Source: Bog-473 sp963721585
GTDB taxonomy: Bacteria; Actinomycetota; Acidimicrobiia; Acidimicrobiales; RAAP-2
DNA length: 64,000 nucleotides
Assembly (NCBI GenBank): GCA_963721585.1
Contig: CAVRJN010000001.1
Span: forward strand, 124,001 to 188,000
Reading direction: 5' to 3'
Shown here: piece by piece, positions 1 through 12,163 of the stretch
How positions within the stretch are numbered: the stretch's first letter is position 1
Layout of the letters: each line of letters opens with the position of its first letter
Notes under the pieces: generated by a model
Database searches by the model: none
What the model was told of the DNA's origin: nothing
Seen by the model: the letters and a program-made list of their open reading frames with translations, nothing else
Program-made: the position numbers and the translations under genes

Positions 1-819
1 GGTGAACGACGAGGAAAACCCGTTCGACGTCGTCGGTCCCGCCGTGGCGATGATGCTGCCGCTCTCGTCGATCATGTCGATCGGAGAGAACGAGGCGGCA
101 CCAGGATTGGCCGACTCGTAGGTCATGTCGCTGAACGTTGCCGATCCGAAGTTGGCGAGGGTGGGCTGCGCGGTGCCGACCGCGGTCGGCAGTTCCTCGA
201 TCCACTCGGCAGAGTCTCCGGGACCGTAGTAGGTGACCGGAATCGAGACGGAGCCCCCCGAGTTGATGTCGGCGATCGCAACGTGCCAGGAACTGCTCCC
301 GGGGCTGTCCTGTGAGATGGAGGCCGTCATGGAGTCGCCGGGGGCGACACCACCGATCGTGACCGGTGGTGCGGGGTACAACTCGTACCAGGCGTAGTAG
401 AGCGTTGACCCGCCCTCGGTGTCCTGCGAAGTACCGGTCTGAATGATTGAGTCGGGCGATCCGGGACCTCCGTCGATGCCAATCCAGGTGGCCGAGATCC
501 CGCTGTACTGCGTCGGCTGGACGGTGGGCACCACCCAATCGGCCTGGACGCGGCTGTAGGTCGTCCCGGTCGAGATCTGGCCCGACCAGTTGGTGGACTG
601 CGCCGCGTAGGAGCTCCCTGCGACGTGGGGCTCGAGCGGTGTCACGAAATGACCGGGGCTGGTGTGAAACTGCGCCGGGGACCCAGGCGACACGTGGCTC
701 GACTCGGGCCATTGCGTCCGCACGTCCTGTGCCCCCGCGACCGAGCCGCCCATGACGAGACCGACGGCGACGAGCGCGAGTGCGGTCAACCACCGCCCTA
801 TGCGAAAAGACCCTGGCAT
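1..819 (-). CDS. secreted glutamic peptidase, family G1 (eqolisin), 3' end outside window
   Basis: An open frame of 273 codons runs from an ATG at 819 to the window edge without a stop, so the C-terminus lies outside. Residues 1-30 form a Sec signal peptide ending in an AGA cleavage region. The mature part carries the eqolisin signatures: NWSG (about 77-80), WVVP (95-98), ATWIGIDG (110-117), IIQTG with the candidate catalytic Gln127, YYAWYELYP (141-149) and SAEWIEELP with the candidate catalytic Glu205. The family contains acid-acting endopeptidases with a Gln/Glu dyad and a beta-sandwich fold. Only the last few residues appear to be missing. It lies downstream of clpB on the same strand, 190 bp away, and probably has its own transcription. 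Confidence 0.85.
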   Translation of the reverse strand, partial: MPGSFRIGRWLTALALVAVGLVMGGSVAGAQDVRTQWPESSHVSPGSPAQFHTSPGHFVTPLEPHVAGSSYAAQSTNWSGQISTGTTYSRVQADWVVPTVQPTQYSGISATWIGIDGGPGSPDSIIQTGTSQDTEGGSTLYYAWYELYPAPPVTIGGVAPGDSMTASISQDSPGSSSWHVAIADINSGGSVSIPVTYYGPGDSAEWIEELPTAVGTAQPTLANFGSATFSDMTYESANPGAASFSPIDMIDESGSIIATAGPTTSNGFSSSFT

Positions 820-967
820 CTCGTCCGCCCTCTCGGTTCACGACCCGCGTGGATTCGCAAGGATCCTACTGGGCGGGCCTCACGACACCGTGGTCAGGAC
901 GACGTCCTTGCGCGTCCATTGTCAGACGCAATTGCCGTGTCGAGGACATGACCCGAACCGGGTCTCC

Positions 968-1007
968 GGCTCAGCCCGGCCCGGCCCGGCTCAGCCCGGC
1001 CCGGCCC
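968..1007. repeat. tandem 20-bp direct repeat between clpB and the peptidase gene
   Basis: Two perfect back-to-back copies of a 20-bp GC-only unit (GGCTCAGCCCGGCCCGGCCC) lie immediately 3' of the clpB stop. The copies are direct, not inverted, so this is not an obvious hairpin terminator. No function is evident. Confidence 0.8.
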
Positions 1008-1009
1008 GC

Positions 1010-3499
<2,490 letters not shown>

Positions 3500-3583
3500 C
3501 GGCTCGCCCTTCTCATGTCGCGCCTCGTGGTGTGTACATTCGTCGTCGTGTCCGTCTTCTCGTCCGTCGTGTCCAACAGGTCT

Positions 3584-3973
3584 CTACGCCCCGGACGTGC
3601 CGGTTCGCCGGTACTGCACAGGGGTCTGGCGCAGGGGCACCAGGTCGCGCCGGTAGTGCCGGTGCGTGGCCGCCACGGCATCGAGCGCCTGCGCCCGCAC
3701 CTGGACCAGCTCCTCGCGCAACCGGGACAGCTCGGACTCGAGCTGCAAGACCCGGCGCACGCCCTCGAGGTTCAGCCCCGTCGACGTCAGTTCCTGAATG
3801 TGACGCAGGCGCTCGAGGTCGCGGTCCGAGAATCGCCGGCTGCCGCCACTGGTCCGCGACGGATCGAGCAGGCCCTTGCGCTCGTAGATGCGCAGCGTCT
3901 GCGGATGCATCCCGGTCAGCTCGGCCGCCACCGAGATCACGTAGACCGCCTGGTTGTTGTCGCGGTCTGCCAT
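3584..3973 (-). CDS. hspR: heat-shock repressor HspR, MerR family
   Basis: This 129-aa protein has a MerR-type winged helix at its N-terminus (VYVISVAAELTGMHPQTLRI, then YERKGLLDPSRTSGGSRRFS and a recognition region reading DLERLRHIQELT), followed by a leucine-rich coiled coil (about 75-110). HspR binds HAIR operators with DnaK as co-repressor and controls the dnaK operon and clpB in actinobacteria. The ATG at 3973 is chosen because GGGGTG precedes it at a suitable distance; an upstream in-frame ATG at 4033 would overlap dnaJ. It lies 43 bp downstream of dnaJ, the standard actinobacterial position. Confidence 0.93.
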   Translation of the reverse strand: MADRDNNQAVYVISVAAELTGMHPQTLRIYERKGLLDPSRTSGGSRRFSDRDLERLRHIQELTSTGLNLEGVRRVLQLESELSRLREELVQVRAQALDAVAATHRHYRRDLVPLRQTPVQYRRTGTSGA

Positions 3974-4016
3974 CAATTCATCACCCCACTTCCAACACTC
4001 TCGGGACCCACTCGGT

Positions 4017-5135
4017 TCACCCCTCCACCGCAATGCGCGGTGCCGGCTCCGTCACCGCAGCCAGCGACTCCACCGCGGCCTTCTGCTCGTCGGTCAGCTC
4101 CGTCGGCACCACCACTTCGACCTTGACCAGGAGGTCGCCTGCCTTCTTGGCGTTGCGACCCGACCCGGACGGCACCCCGCGGCCGCGCACACGCAGGACC
4201 TTGCCCGACGACGTGCCGGGCGGCACCTTGAGCGTGACCTTGCCGTCGAGCGTCGGCACCGTCATGGTCGTCCCCAGCGCCGCCTCCGGGAAGGTGATCG
4301 GCACCGTGATGGTCAGGTTGCGTCCGCTGCGGCCGAAGACGTCGTGGTGGGCCACGTGGACGACGACGTAGAGGTCCCCTGCCGGCGCCATGCCCTGTCC
4401 GGGCGCGCCCCGGCCCTTGACCCTGATGCGCTGGCCGCCTTCGACCCCGGCCGGGATGCGGACCTTGACGGCGCGCACCTTGTGCTCCTGCCCCGTCCCG
4501 TGGCACACGGGGCAGGGCGTGTCGAACAGCGTCCCGCGGCCCATGCAGTCCGGGCAGACCGTGCTGAGGGAGAACAGCCCCTGGTTGTCGTTGAGGCTCC
4601 CCGTCCCCCCGCAGCGCGGGCAGGTGTGCGTCGACGTACCCGGGGCGGCACCGCTGCCGCGGCAGTTATGGCACCGCACCTCCTGGGGCACGTTGACCGA
4701 CGTCGTGACCCCGTGCACCGCGTCCTGGAACGACAGGTGGAGCTGTGCCTCCATGTCCGCCCCGCGTTGCGGGCCACGCTGGGTCGTGCGCGTCCGACCG
4801 CCGCCACCACCGAAGAGACCACCGAAGAGGTCGCCAAGGTCGCCCATGTCCTCCATGCGGAACGTGCCCCCACCACCCCCGGGGACGCCACCGAAGCCTC
4901 CGACCGGCCCGCGGGCGCGGACCTCGTCGTACTCCTTGCGCTTTTCGGCGTCGCCGACGACGTCGTAGGCGGCACTGATCTCCTTGAAGCGCTCCTCCGT
5001 ACCGGGGTTGGTGTCAGGGTGGTTCTCCTTCGCCAGCTTCCGGTACGCGCGCGTGATCTCCCTGTCCGATGCCGTCGGGACGACACCGAGCACCTTGTAG
5101 TAGTCCTTCTCGAACCATTCACGCTGTGCGGCCAT
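4017..5135 (-). CDS. dnaJ: co-chaperone DnaJ (Hsp40)
   Basis: DnaJ stimulates DnaK ATPase and delivers substrates. The 372-aa product has a J domain (about 9-75) with the essential HPD (ENHPDTNPG), a Gly/Phe-rich linker (GGFGGVPGGGGG and GGLFGGGGG), and four CXXCXGXG zinc-binding repeats in order (CHNCRGSG, CPRCGGTG, CPDCMGRG, CPVCHGTG). The C-terminal substrate-binding and dimerisation domains follow. The length fits type I DnaJ. It starts 8 bp after grpE, so the genes are probably cotranscribed. Confidence 0.96.
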   Translation of the reverse strand: MAAQREWFEKDYYKVLGVVPTASDREITRAYRKLAKENHPDTNPGTEERFKEISAAYDVVGDAEKRKEYDEVRARGPVGGFGGVPGGGGGTFRMEDMGDLGDLFGGLFGGGGGRTRTTQRGPQRGADMEAQLHLSFQDAVHGVTTSVNVPQEVRCHNCRGSGAAPGTSTHTCPRCGGTGSLNDNQGLFSLSTVCPDCMGRGTLFDTPCPVCHGTGQEHKVRAVKVRIPAGVEGGQRIRVKGRGAPGQGMAPAGDLYVVVHVAHHDVFGRSGRNLTITVPITFPEAALGTTMTVPTLDGKVTLKVPPGTSSGKVLRVRGRGVPSGSGRNAKKAGDLLVKVEVVVPTELTDEQKAAVESLAAVTEPAPRIAVEG

Positions 5136-5143
5136 GGGTCAGC

Positions 5144-5718
5144 TCACCCCCGCACGCGGACCATGGCGGGGCGCAGCACCTGCCCCTTCCAGCGGTAGCC
5201 GGAGCGCAGCACCTCCTCCACCATGGTCTCGCCACCGGGGCCGCCCTCGCCGTCGGCGTGCGCGACCGCGTCGTGCACCGAAGGATCGAAGGGGACCTCG
5301 GGCTGGTCGACCCGCTCGAGGCCTTCCCTCGAGAGGATGTCCATCAGCATCGCCCGCGAGGCGTGCAGCGCCTTGGCGCCTTCGCCCACGTCGAGGGAGT
5401 CCTTCAGGTGGTTCTCGGCCAGGTCGAGCGCGTCGAGCACCGGGAGCAGCTTGTCCACCAGGTGCTGCGAGGCGCGCGCCGCCTGCTCCTCTTGCTGGCG
5501 GGTGATCCGCTTGCGGTAGTTCTCGAAGTCGGCCTGGGTGCGCTGGAGCGCGAGCAGGTACTCGTCCCGCTCGCGTGCCAGCACCTCCCGCGGGTCAGCC
5601 TCTTCGGCCAAGCCCGCGTGCTCGGCCGCAGGTGCCGCCGAGCCGTTGGCCTCTGCCGGTGCGGCCTCGCCCTCGGAGGAGACGGGCTCCTCCTCGGGCA
5701 CGGCCTGGTCGCCGAAGC

Positions 5719-5722
<4 letters not shown>
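5144..5722 (-). CDS. grpE: nucleotide exchange factor GrpE
   Basis: GrpE releases ADP from DnaK. The 192-aa product has an acidic, disordered N-terminus (about 1-45, rich in E, P and A), a long coiled coil (about 45-110, with REVLARERDEYLLALQRTQADF split by heptads and the FENYRKRI signature), and a beta domain ending in the conserved VEEVLRSGYRWKGQVLRPAM-type motif and VRVRG. Its ATG overlaps the dnaK stop (ATGA), which implies translational coupling. The order dnaK-grpE-dnaJ-hspR is typical of actinobacteria. Confidence 0.95.
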
Positions 5723-7579
<1,857 letters not shown>

Positions 7580-7695
7580 ATCTCCAGTTCCTTCCGCTCG
7601 TCGTTCATCTGCCGGTTCCGTCCGGCGCCCCAGTGCCATGTGTGTGCACGTCAGGTGCAGTTCAGTCGTTTCTTGCTGTTCACCATTGTAGCAAA

Positions 7696-7716
7696 GTTGA
7701 GTCCACTTTTGTCAAG
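7696..7716 (-). promoter_or_regulatory. HAIR operator (HspR binding site) upstream of dnaK
   Basis: The sequence reads GTTGAGT-N7-TGTCAAG. This matches the HspR-associated inverted repeat CTTGAGT-N7-ACTCAAG with the correct 7-base spacer and 11 of 14 arm bases. It lies about 117 bp upstream of the dnaK start, in the region divergent to gpmA, and would let HspR-DnaK repress the whole chaperone operon. Confidence 0.75.
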
Positions 7717-7802
7717 ATTCTTGAGGCGAGGCCACCACGCGGATTCCACCACCTTGACCAGGTGGTTTCCATGTTGCCGCCGGGTCCACCTACGCTGGTG
7801 AC

Positions 7803-8570
7803 GTGCTCGATCTCGTCCTGATCCGCCACGGACAGTCCACGTGGAACGCCGAGAACCTCTTTACGGGGTGGGTCGACGTCGATCTGACCCCCGCCGGAGA
7901 GGCCGAGGCCCGCGCCGGTGGCGAGCTCCTGGCCGCCGTCGACGACCTCGACCTGCGCCTCCTCCACACGTCGGTCCTGACCAGGGCCATCAGGACCGCC
8001 GAGCTGGCCCTGGCCGCCGCTGGACGCAGCTGGCTCCCGGTCCGCCGCGACTGGCGCCTCAACGAGCGCCATTACGGGGACCTGCAGGGCAAGAACAAGG
8101 CCGCCATCAAGCTGGAATTCGGTGCCGATCAGCTGCAGCTCTGGCGCCGGAGCTATGACACCCCGCCCCCGCCGCTCTCCCCCGACAACCCCTTCGACGT
8201 GGCCGGCGACCCCCGCTACCGGGACCTCGACCCGGACGACATCCCGCGCACCGAGTGCCTGAAGGACGTGGTGGCCCGCACCGTGCCCTACTGGGAGTCG
8301 GCCGTCGTGCCCGACCTCCGGGCCGCTGCCGCCCGCGGCGGTGCCGTGCTGGTCGCCGCCCACGGGAACTCGATCCGGGCCCTGCGCAAGCACCTCGAAG
8401 AGATCGCCGACGACGCCATCACCGAGCTGGAGGTGCCGACCGGCATCCCCTTCCGCATGCTGCTCAATGACGACCTCACCGTGCACTCGGGCGAGTACCT
8501 GGGCGACCCCGAGGCCGCCGAAGCGGCAGCCGCCGCCGTCGCCCGCCAGGCCGACCAACCGACGGGCTGA
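7803..8570 (+). CDS. gpmA: 2,3-bisphosphoglycerate-dependent phosphoglycerate mutase
   Basis: This enzyme interconverts 3- and 2-phosphoglycerate in glycolysis and gluconeogenesis. The 255-aa product starts at a GTG (LDLVLIRHGQSTWNAENLFTGW). It has the phosphohistidine motif RHG near residue 8, the active-site segment NERHYGDLQGKNK and the second catalytic histidine in VLVAAHGNSIRAL. Length and motifs fit the dPGM branch of the histidine phosphatase superfamily. A substrate-loop stretch (DTPPPPLSPDNPF) is also conserved. It is transcribed divergently from the dnaK operon. Confidence 0.94.
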   Translation: MLDLVLIRHGQSTWNAENLFTGWVDVDLTPAGEAEARAGGELLAAVDDLDLRLLHTSVLTRAIRTAELALAAAGRSWLPVRRDWRLNERHYGDLQGKNKAAIKLEFGADQLQLWRRSYDTPPPPLSPDNPFDVAGDPRYRDLDPDDIPRTECLKDVVARTVPYWESAVVPDLRAAAARGGAVLVAAHGNSIRALRKHLEEIADDAITELEVPTGIPFRMLLNDDLTVHSGEYLGDPEAAEAAAAAVARQADQPTG

Positions 8571-8622
8571 CCGCCGACTCTGCTCCCTTCTTCGTCACGG
8601 GGGGGTAGGCATCGGGGAGAGA

Positions 8623-8647
8623 AAGTGATATCTATTAGATATCACTT
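8623..8647. promoter_or_regulatory. perfect palindrome upstream of the SPFH gene
   Basis: Two 11-bp arms (AAGTGATATCT and its exact complement) flank a 3-bp ATT centre, 18 bp before the SPFH start codon. It is AT-rich in a GC-rich neighbourhood and placed where a repressor would cover the promoter or start. The adjacent ribbon-helix-helix protein is a candidate binder, by inference. Confidence 0.7.
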
Positions 8648-8665
8648 AATGTCGGAGGAGTCACC

Positions 8666-9571
8666 ATGAGCACTGCAGAGTCACCGAGCAACGCCACACC
8701 CCTCGGGCAGCAGGGAGCCAGGGTCGACATCACCGAACGCCCCGTCCCGGCGATCAACGGCTGGTTCGGGGTCGTGGCCCTCGCCGTGTGCGTCGGCGGG
8801 ATGATCCTGGCCGCCGACGACTCCCACAAGTGGCTCTGGCTGCCGATTCTGGCCTTCGTCCTCATCGCCACCTCGCTGGTCATCGTGCCTCCGGGCCAGA
8901 CGTCCGTCGTGCAGTTCTTCGGCCGCTACATCGGCACGGCCCGCCGCTCGGGATTCTGGTGGGTGGCGCCGCTGACCGTGCGCCGCCGGGTCAGTATCCG
9001 TGTCCGCAACTTCGAGACCGGCCACCTCAAGGTCAACGATGCGGACGGCAACCCCGTCGAGATAGCCGCCATCGTCGTCTGGCAGGTCGCCGACACGGCG
9101 AAGTCCACCTATGCCGTGGACAACTTCGTCGACTTCATTTCGGTACAGGCCGAGTCAGCGCTGCGCCACGTGGCGGTGAGTCACCCCTACGACGACACCA
9201 CCGGGGCCGGGACCTCGCTGCGCGGCTCCACCGACGTCGTCGCCGGCGAGCTGGCACGCGAGGTGGCCGAACGGGTCTCCATCGCGGGCCTCGAGATCGT
9301 CGAGGTACGGATCTCCCACCTGGCCTACGCCCAGGAGATCGCGCAGGCGATGCTGCGACGCCAGCAGGCCAACGCCGTCGTGGCCGCTCGTTCGCGCATC
9401 GTCGAAGGAGCGGTCGGCATGGTCGAGATGGCGCTCAGCCGCCTCAACGAGGGAGGCGTCGTCTCCCTCGACGAGGAGCGGACGGCGAGCATGGTGAGCA
9501 ACCTGATGGTGGTCCTGTGTGGCGACCAGCCACCGTCGCCCGTCGTGAACACGGGTTCGCTCTATACGTGA
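8666..9571 (+). CDS. SPFH/Band 7 (stomatin/prohibitin-like) membrane protein
   Basis: The 301-aa protein has two hydrophobic segments at about 30-50 and 55-75 (VVALAVCVGGMILAA; LWLPILAFVLIATSLVIVPP). An SPFH domain follows at about 72-240 (PPGQTSVVQFFGRYIGTAR, VRRRVSIRVRNFETGHLKVND, then VDFISVQAESALRHVAVSHPYDD). The C-terminus is a helical region that would mediate oligomerisation. SPFH proteins form large membrane-bound rings; the specific role here is unknown. It starts 18 bp after a perfect palindrome and is followed 13 bp later by a small ribbon-helix-helix gene, so the two are probably one operon. Confidence 0.9.
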   Translation: MSTAESPSNATPLGQQGARVDITERPVPAINGWFGVVALAVCVGGMILAADDSHKWLWLPILAFVLIATSLVIVPPGQTSVVQFFGRYIGTARRSGFWWVAPLTVRRRVSIRVRNFETGHLKVNDADGNPVEIAAIVVWQVADTAKSTYAVDNFVDFISVQAESALRHVAVSHPYDDTTGAGTSLRGSTDVVAGELAREVAERVSIAGLEIVEVRISHLAYAQEIAQAMLRRQQANAVVAARSRIVEGAVGMVEMALSRLNEGGVVSLDEERTASMVSNLMVVLCGDQPPSPVVNTGSLYT

Positions 9572-9584
9572 ACGAGCCCACTAC

Positions 9585-9788
9585 GTGAGTGACCGCAGGC
9601 AAGTCCTGCTCCGCATCGATCCGGCCGTGCACGACGCGCTGATGCGGTGGGCCAATGACGAGCTGCGCAGCGCCAATGCCCAGATCGAGATGCTCCTGCG
9701 CCGCGCGCTCAGCGACGCCGGGCGCATGCCGAAGCAGGCGGCCCCGCTTCCCAGGCGGGGCCGGCCGCCGGGGGCGACCCCGGACTGA
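9585..9788 (+). CDS. small Arc-type ribbon-helix-helix protein
   Basis: The 67-aa protein starts at a GTG. Its first 45 residues (RQVLLRIDPAVHDALMRWA, NDELRSANAQIEMLLRRAL) match the beta-strand, helix, helix pattern of Arc/MetJ-type DNA-binding domains. The arginine-rich tail ends RRGRPPG, an AT-hook-like motif. It follows the SPFH gene by 13 bp. I infer it is either a repressor of this pair acting at the palindrome or an accessory factor. No toxin-antitoxin partner is evident. Confidence 0.75.
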   Translation: MSDRRQVLLRIDPAVHDALMRWANDELRSANAQIEMLLRRALSDAGRMPKQAAPLPRRGRPPGATPD

Positions 9789-9933
9789 ACCGCTGTCGAG
9801 GGGCAGGCTGCACCGCGCGCTGGTCCGCCCGCCACACACCGGACCGAACGTTGCAGCGTGCCCCCGGACAGCGGCAGGCCGGGGCACCTCGCCGCGCCCC
9901 GGCCTGACCGACTGTCTACAGGACTGTTGCGTC

Positions 9934-10272
9934 TTACAACGCGTCAGGCCCGCGTTCTCCGGTGCGTACCCGCACCACGGCTTCGACAGGGATCACCCAC
10001 ACCTTGCCGTCACCGATCTTGCCCGTGGAGGCCGAGGAGACGATGGCGTCGACGACCTCGTCGACCTGCCCGTCGTCCACCAGTACCTCGATGCGGAGCT
10101 TGGGGACGAAGTCCACCTCGTACTCCGCACCGCGGTACACCTCGGTGTGACCCCGCTGGCGCCCGAAACCCTGCGCCTCGGTCAGGGTCATCCCCTGCAC
10201 CCCGAGGTTCTTCAGGGTCTCCTTGACGTCATCGAGCTTGAACGGCTTGAGGACTGCCACGATCAGCTTCAT
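9934..10272 (-). CDS. glnK: nitrogen regulatory P-II protein GlnK
   Basis: The 112-aa protein has the P-II signatures: MKLIVAVLKPFKLDDVKETL at the N-terminus, the T-loop GHTEVYRGAEYEVDFVPK with Tyr51 (the uridylylation or adenylylation site), and the C-terminal STGKIGDGKVWVIPVE. It lies 33 bp downstream of amtB on the same strand. That linkage fits GlnK binding to and blocking AmtB when nitrogen is plentiful. Expression is probably coupled to amtB under the GlnR-type site at 12023-12060. Confidence 0.95.
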   Translation of the reverse strand: MKLIVAVLKPFKLDDVKETLKNLGVQGMTLTEAQGFGRQRGHTEVYRGAEYEVDFVPKLRIEVLVDDGQVDEVVDAIVSSASTGKIGDGKVWVIPVEAVVRVRTGERGPDAL

Positions 10273-10305
10273 TTTGAGCTCCTTTCGTCCTTGTCTTGAC
10301 CGGGC

Positions 10306-11898
10306 CTAGGAACCACCGCCGCCGGGTGGGGGCGCTGACGGATCCGGTTCGAAGGAACTGCCCGAACCTCCCTTGTCGAGACCGGCCATGGCGAAGGCAC
10401 CGTCGGAGCGACTGGCGAGCGTCTCCTCCGGGAAGGCCTCCTCGCCGTGGATGGCAAGGTCGCCGACTTCGAGGATCTCGTCCTTGTAGCGGGCACCACG
10501 CAGGATCAAGCCGATGAGCTTCATCAGAATGAAGGTGACGAGAGCCGACCAGAAGATGACCCAGATGGCCGCTCGGAACTGTTCCCACAGCTGGTGCGCC
10601 GACCCTGTGTACATCAGTCCGTTGACACCGAAGGGCACGCAGGTCCCCTTCGCCGTGAGGTACTGCGCCTGCGTCGTGGCGACGACCTGCCCGGCCGCAT
10701 CGAGGTGGCCGCAGCCGTACTCAATCATGTTGGGGTCACCGAAGATGCCCAGCAGCAGGCCGCCGAGGAAGCCGGCGATGCCGTGGGTGTAGACGACGCC
10801 CAGTGCGTCGTCGACCTTCGAGAAGGGCGGCACCTTGGACAGGTAGTTCCAGGCGAGCCAGACGACGACCGTGGCGATGGCCCCGACGTAAATGGCGCCC
10901 AGGCCGTTGACCCAGCCGGCGCACGGAGTGATCCCGACCAGGCCGCAGATCATGCCGTTCACGCCGCCGAGGAAGGTCGGCTTCTTCTCCTTGGAGAGCC
11001 AGGCGTCGAGGGCGATCCAGACCAGGACGCCGGTGGCCGTGGCCAGGTTGGTGTTGACCACCGCAGCCGCCGCACTGGCCCCGGCGTAGTAGGGGTCACC
11101 ACCGTTGAACCCGTTCCAGCCGAGCCACAGGATGCCGGCACCGACTGCCGCCATCACCAGGTTGTTGGGCAAGGCATGCTGTCGATCTCGTAGGAGTCTC
11201 GGTCCGAGACACCAGGCCGCGACGAAGCCGGACACTCCGGCCGACATGTGGATGACGTACCCGCCGGAGAAGTCGAGCGCACCCTCCTGGGCGAAGTAGC
11301 CACCGCCCCAGAGCATGAAGGCGTCGACGCCGTAGACGATGGCCGACCAGAACGGGACCAGGATGCACCAGGCGCTGAACTTGATGCGCCCGAGCACGCT
11401 TCCGAGGAACAGCAGCGGTGTGATCGCTGCGAACACGAACTGGAAGTAGGCGAGCGCAGATGTCGGGAAGTGGAACGGGATGATCGTGTTCGCCGCCGAG
11501 CTCGCTTGCGCCTGCTCACCGTACGCACTGGTGATCGGACCCGGTTTCCCTATGAAGTTCTCGAAGAAGTGCTGCAGGGTTCCGGTCGTTCCCGCGTTCT
11601 GCGTCTGCGTGACCACACCACCGACGAGGTGGACGCCGCCGCCGATCGAGGTATCGCCGAAGCCGAGCTTGTATCCCCACAGGAACCAGGCGACCAGCAC
11701 CAGTGAGAATCCGGCGAACATCATGGCGAGTACGTTCACGGCCCACTTCTTGGGAACGAGGGACGCGTAGAGCACTGCCAGGGCAGGGAGGCTCATCAGG
11801 CCGACGAAGGTGGCAGCGGTTATCTGCCACGTATTGTCTGCCGGATTGAGCCAACTGGGATACGGAACGTACGAAGTCGCTCCTATCAGATGGATCAC
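10306..11898 (-). CDS. amt: ammonium transporter AmtB
   Basis: The 530-aa integral membrane protein has about 11 hydrophobic segments and the Amt signature LDFSGGYVIHMSAGVSG (equivalent to Asp160 and His168 of E. coli AmtB). The second pore histidine lies in VVYTHGIAGFLGG. A large extracellular insertion (about 85-140, with TQTQNAGTTGTLQHFFENF) and a Gly/Pro-rich cytoplasmic tail make it longer than E. coli AmtB. It forms an operon with glnK. Tandem GlnR-type boxes lie upstream. Confidence 0.95.
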   Translation of the reverse strand: MIHLIGATSYVPYPSWLNPADNTWQITAATFVGLMSLPALAVLYASLVPKKWAVNVLAMMFAGFSLVLVAWFLWGYKLGFGDTSIGGGVHLVGGVVTQTQNAGTTGTLQHFFENFIGKPGPITSAYGEQAQASSAANTIIPFHFPTSALAYFQFVFAAITPLLFLGSVLGRIKFSAWCILVPFWSAIVYGVDAFMLWGGGYFAQEGALDFSGGYVIHMSAGVSGFVAAWCLGPRLLRDRQHALPNNLVMAAVGAGILWLGWNGFNGGDPYYAGASAAAAVVNTNLATATGVLVWIALDAWLSKEKKPTFLGGVNGMICGLVGITPCAGWVNGLGAIYVGAIATVVVWLAWNYLSKVPPFSKVDDALGVVYTHGIAGFLGGLLLGIFGDPNMIEYGCGHLDAAGQVVATTQAQYLTAKGTCVPFGVNGLMYTGSAHQLWEQFRAAIWVIFWSALVTFILMKLIGLILRGARYKDEILEVGDLAIHGEEAFPEETLASRSDGAFAMAGLDKGGSGSSFEPDPSAPPPGGGGS

Positions 11899-12022
11899 TC
11901 AAGCTCTCCTAACTGTGATCCGACCCGGCGTCCCACTCTGCGGCCAGAGCGTGACTAAACACCGGGTACGGCTAAGGCATTTCGGACGGTTCACCCCGCC
12001 GCAGACACAATGCAGTTCAGGA

Positions 12023-12060
12023 GTTTCCACATGGTCACGCGTGTGTTTCGAGCGTGTTAA
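12023..12060 (-). promoter_or_regulatory. tandem GlnR-type boxes upstream of amtB-glnK
   Basis: Read on the amtB strand there are two sites matching gTnAC-N6-GaAAC: GTGAC-N6-GAAAC (12038 to 12023) and TTAAC-N6-GAAAC (12060 to 12045). Their start-to-start distance is exactly 22 bp, the canonical spacing for GlnR dimers on actinobacterial nitrogen promoters. They lie 125-162 bp upstream of the amtB start. Confidence 0.75.
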
Positions 12061-12163
12061 TCCACCGGAAACCGCAATCCAACGGGTTTAGGCGGGGCGC
12101 AACCATGCCGAGGCGCCTCGCAGCCGGCCGGGCGACGGGCCCCACTACGCTCTCCCGATCGAC

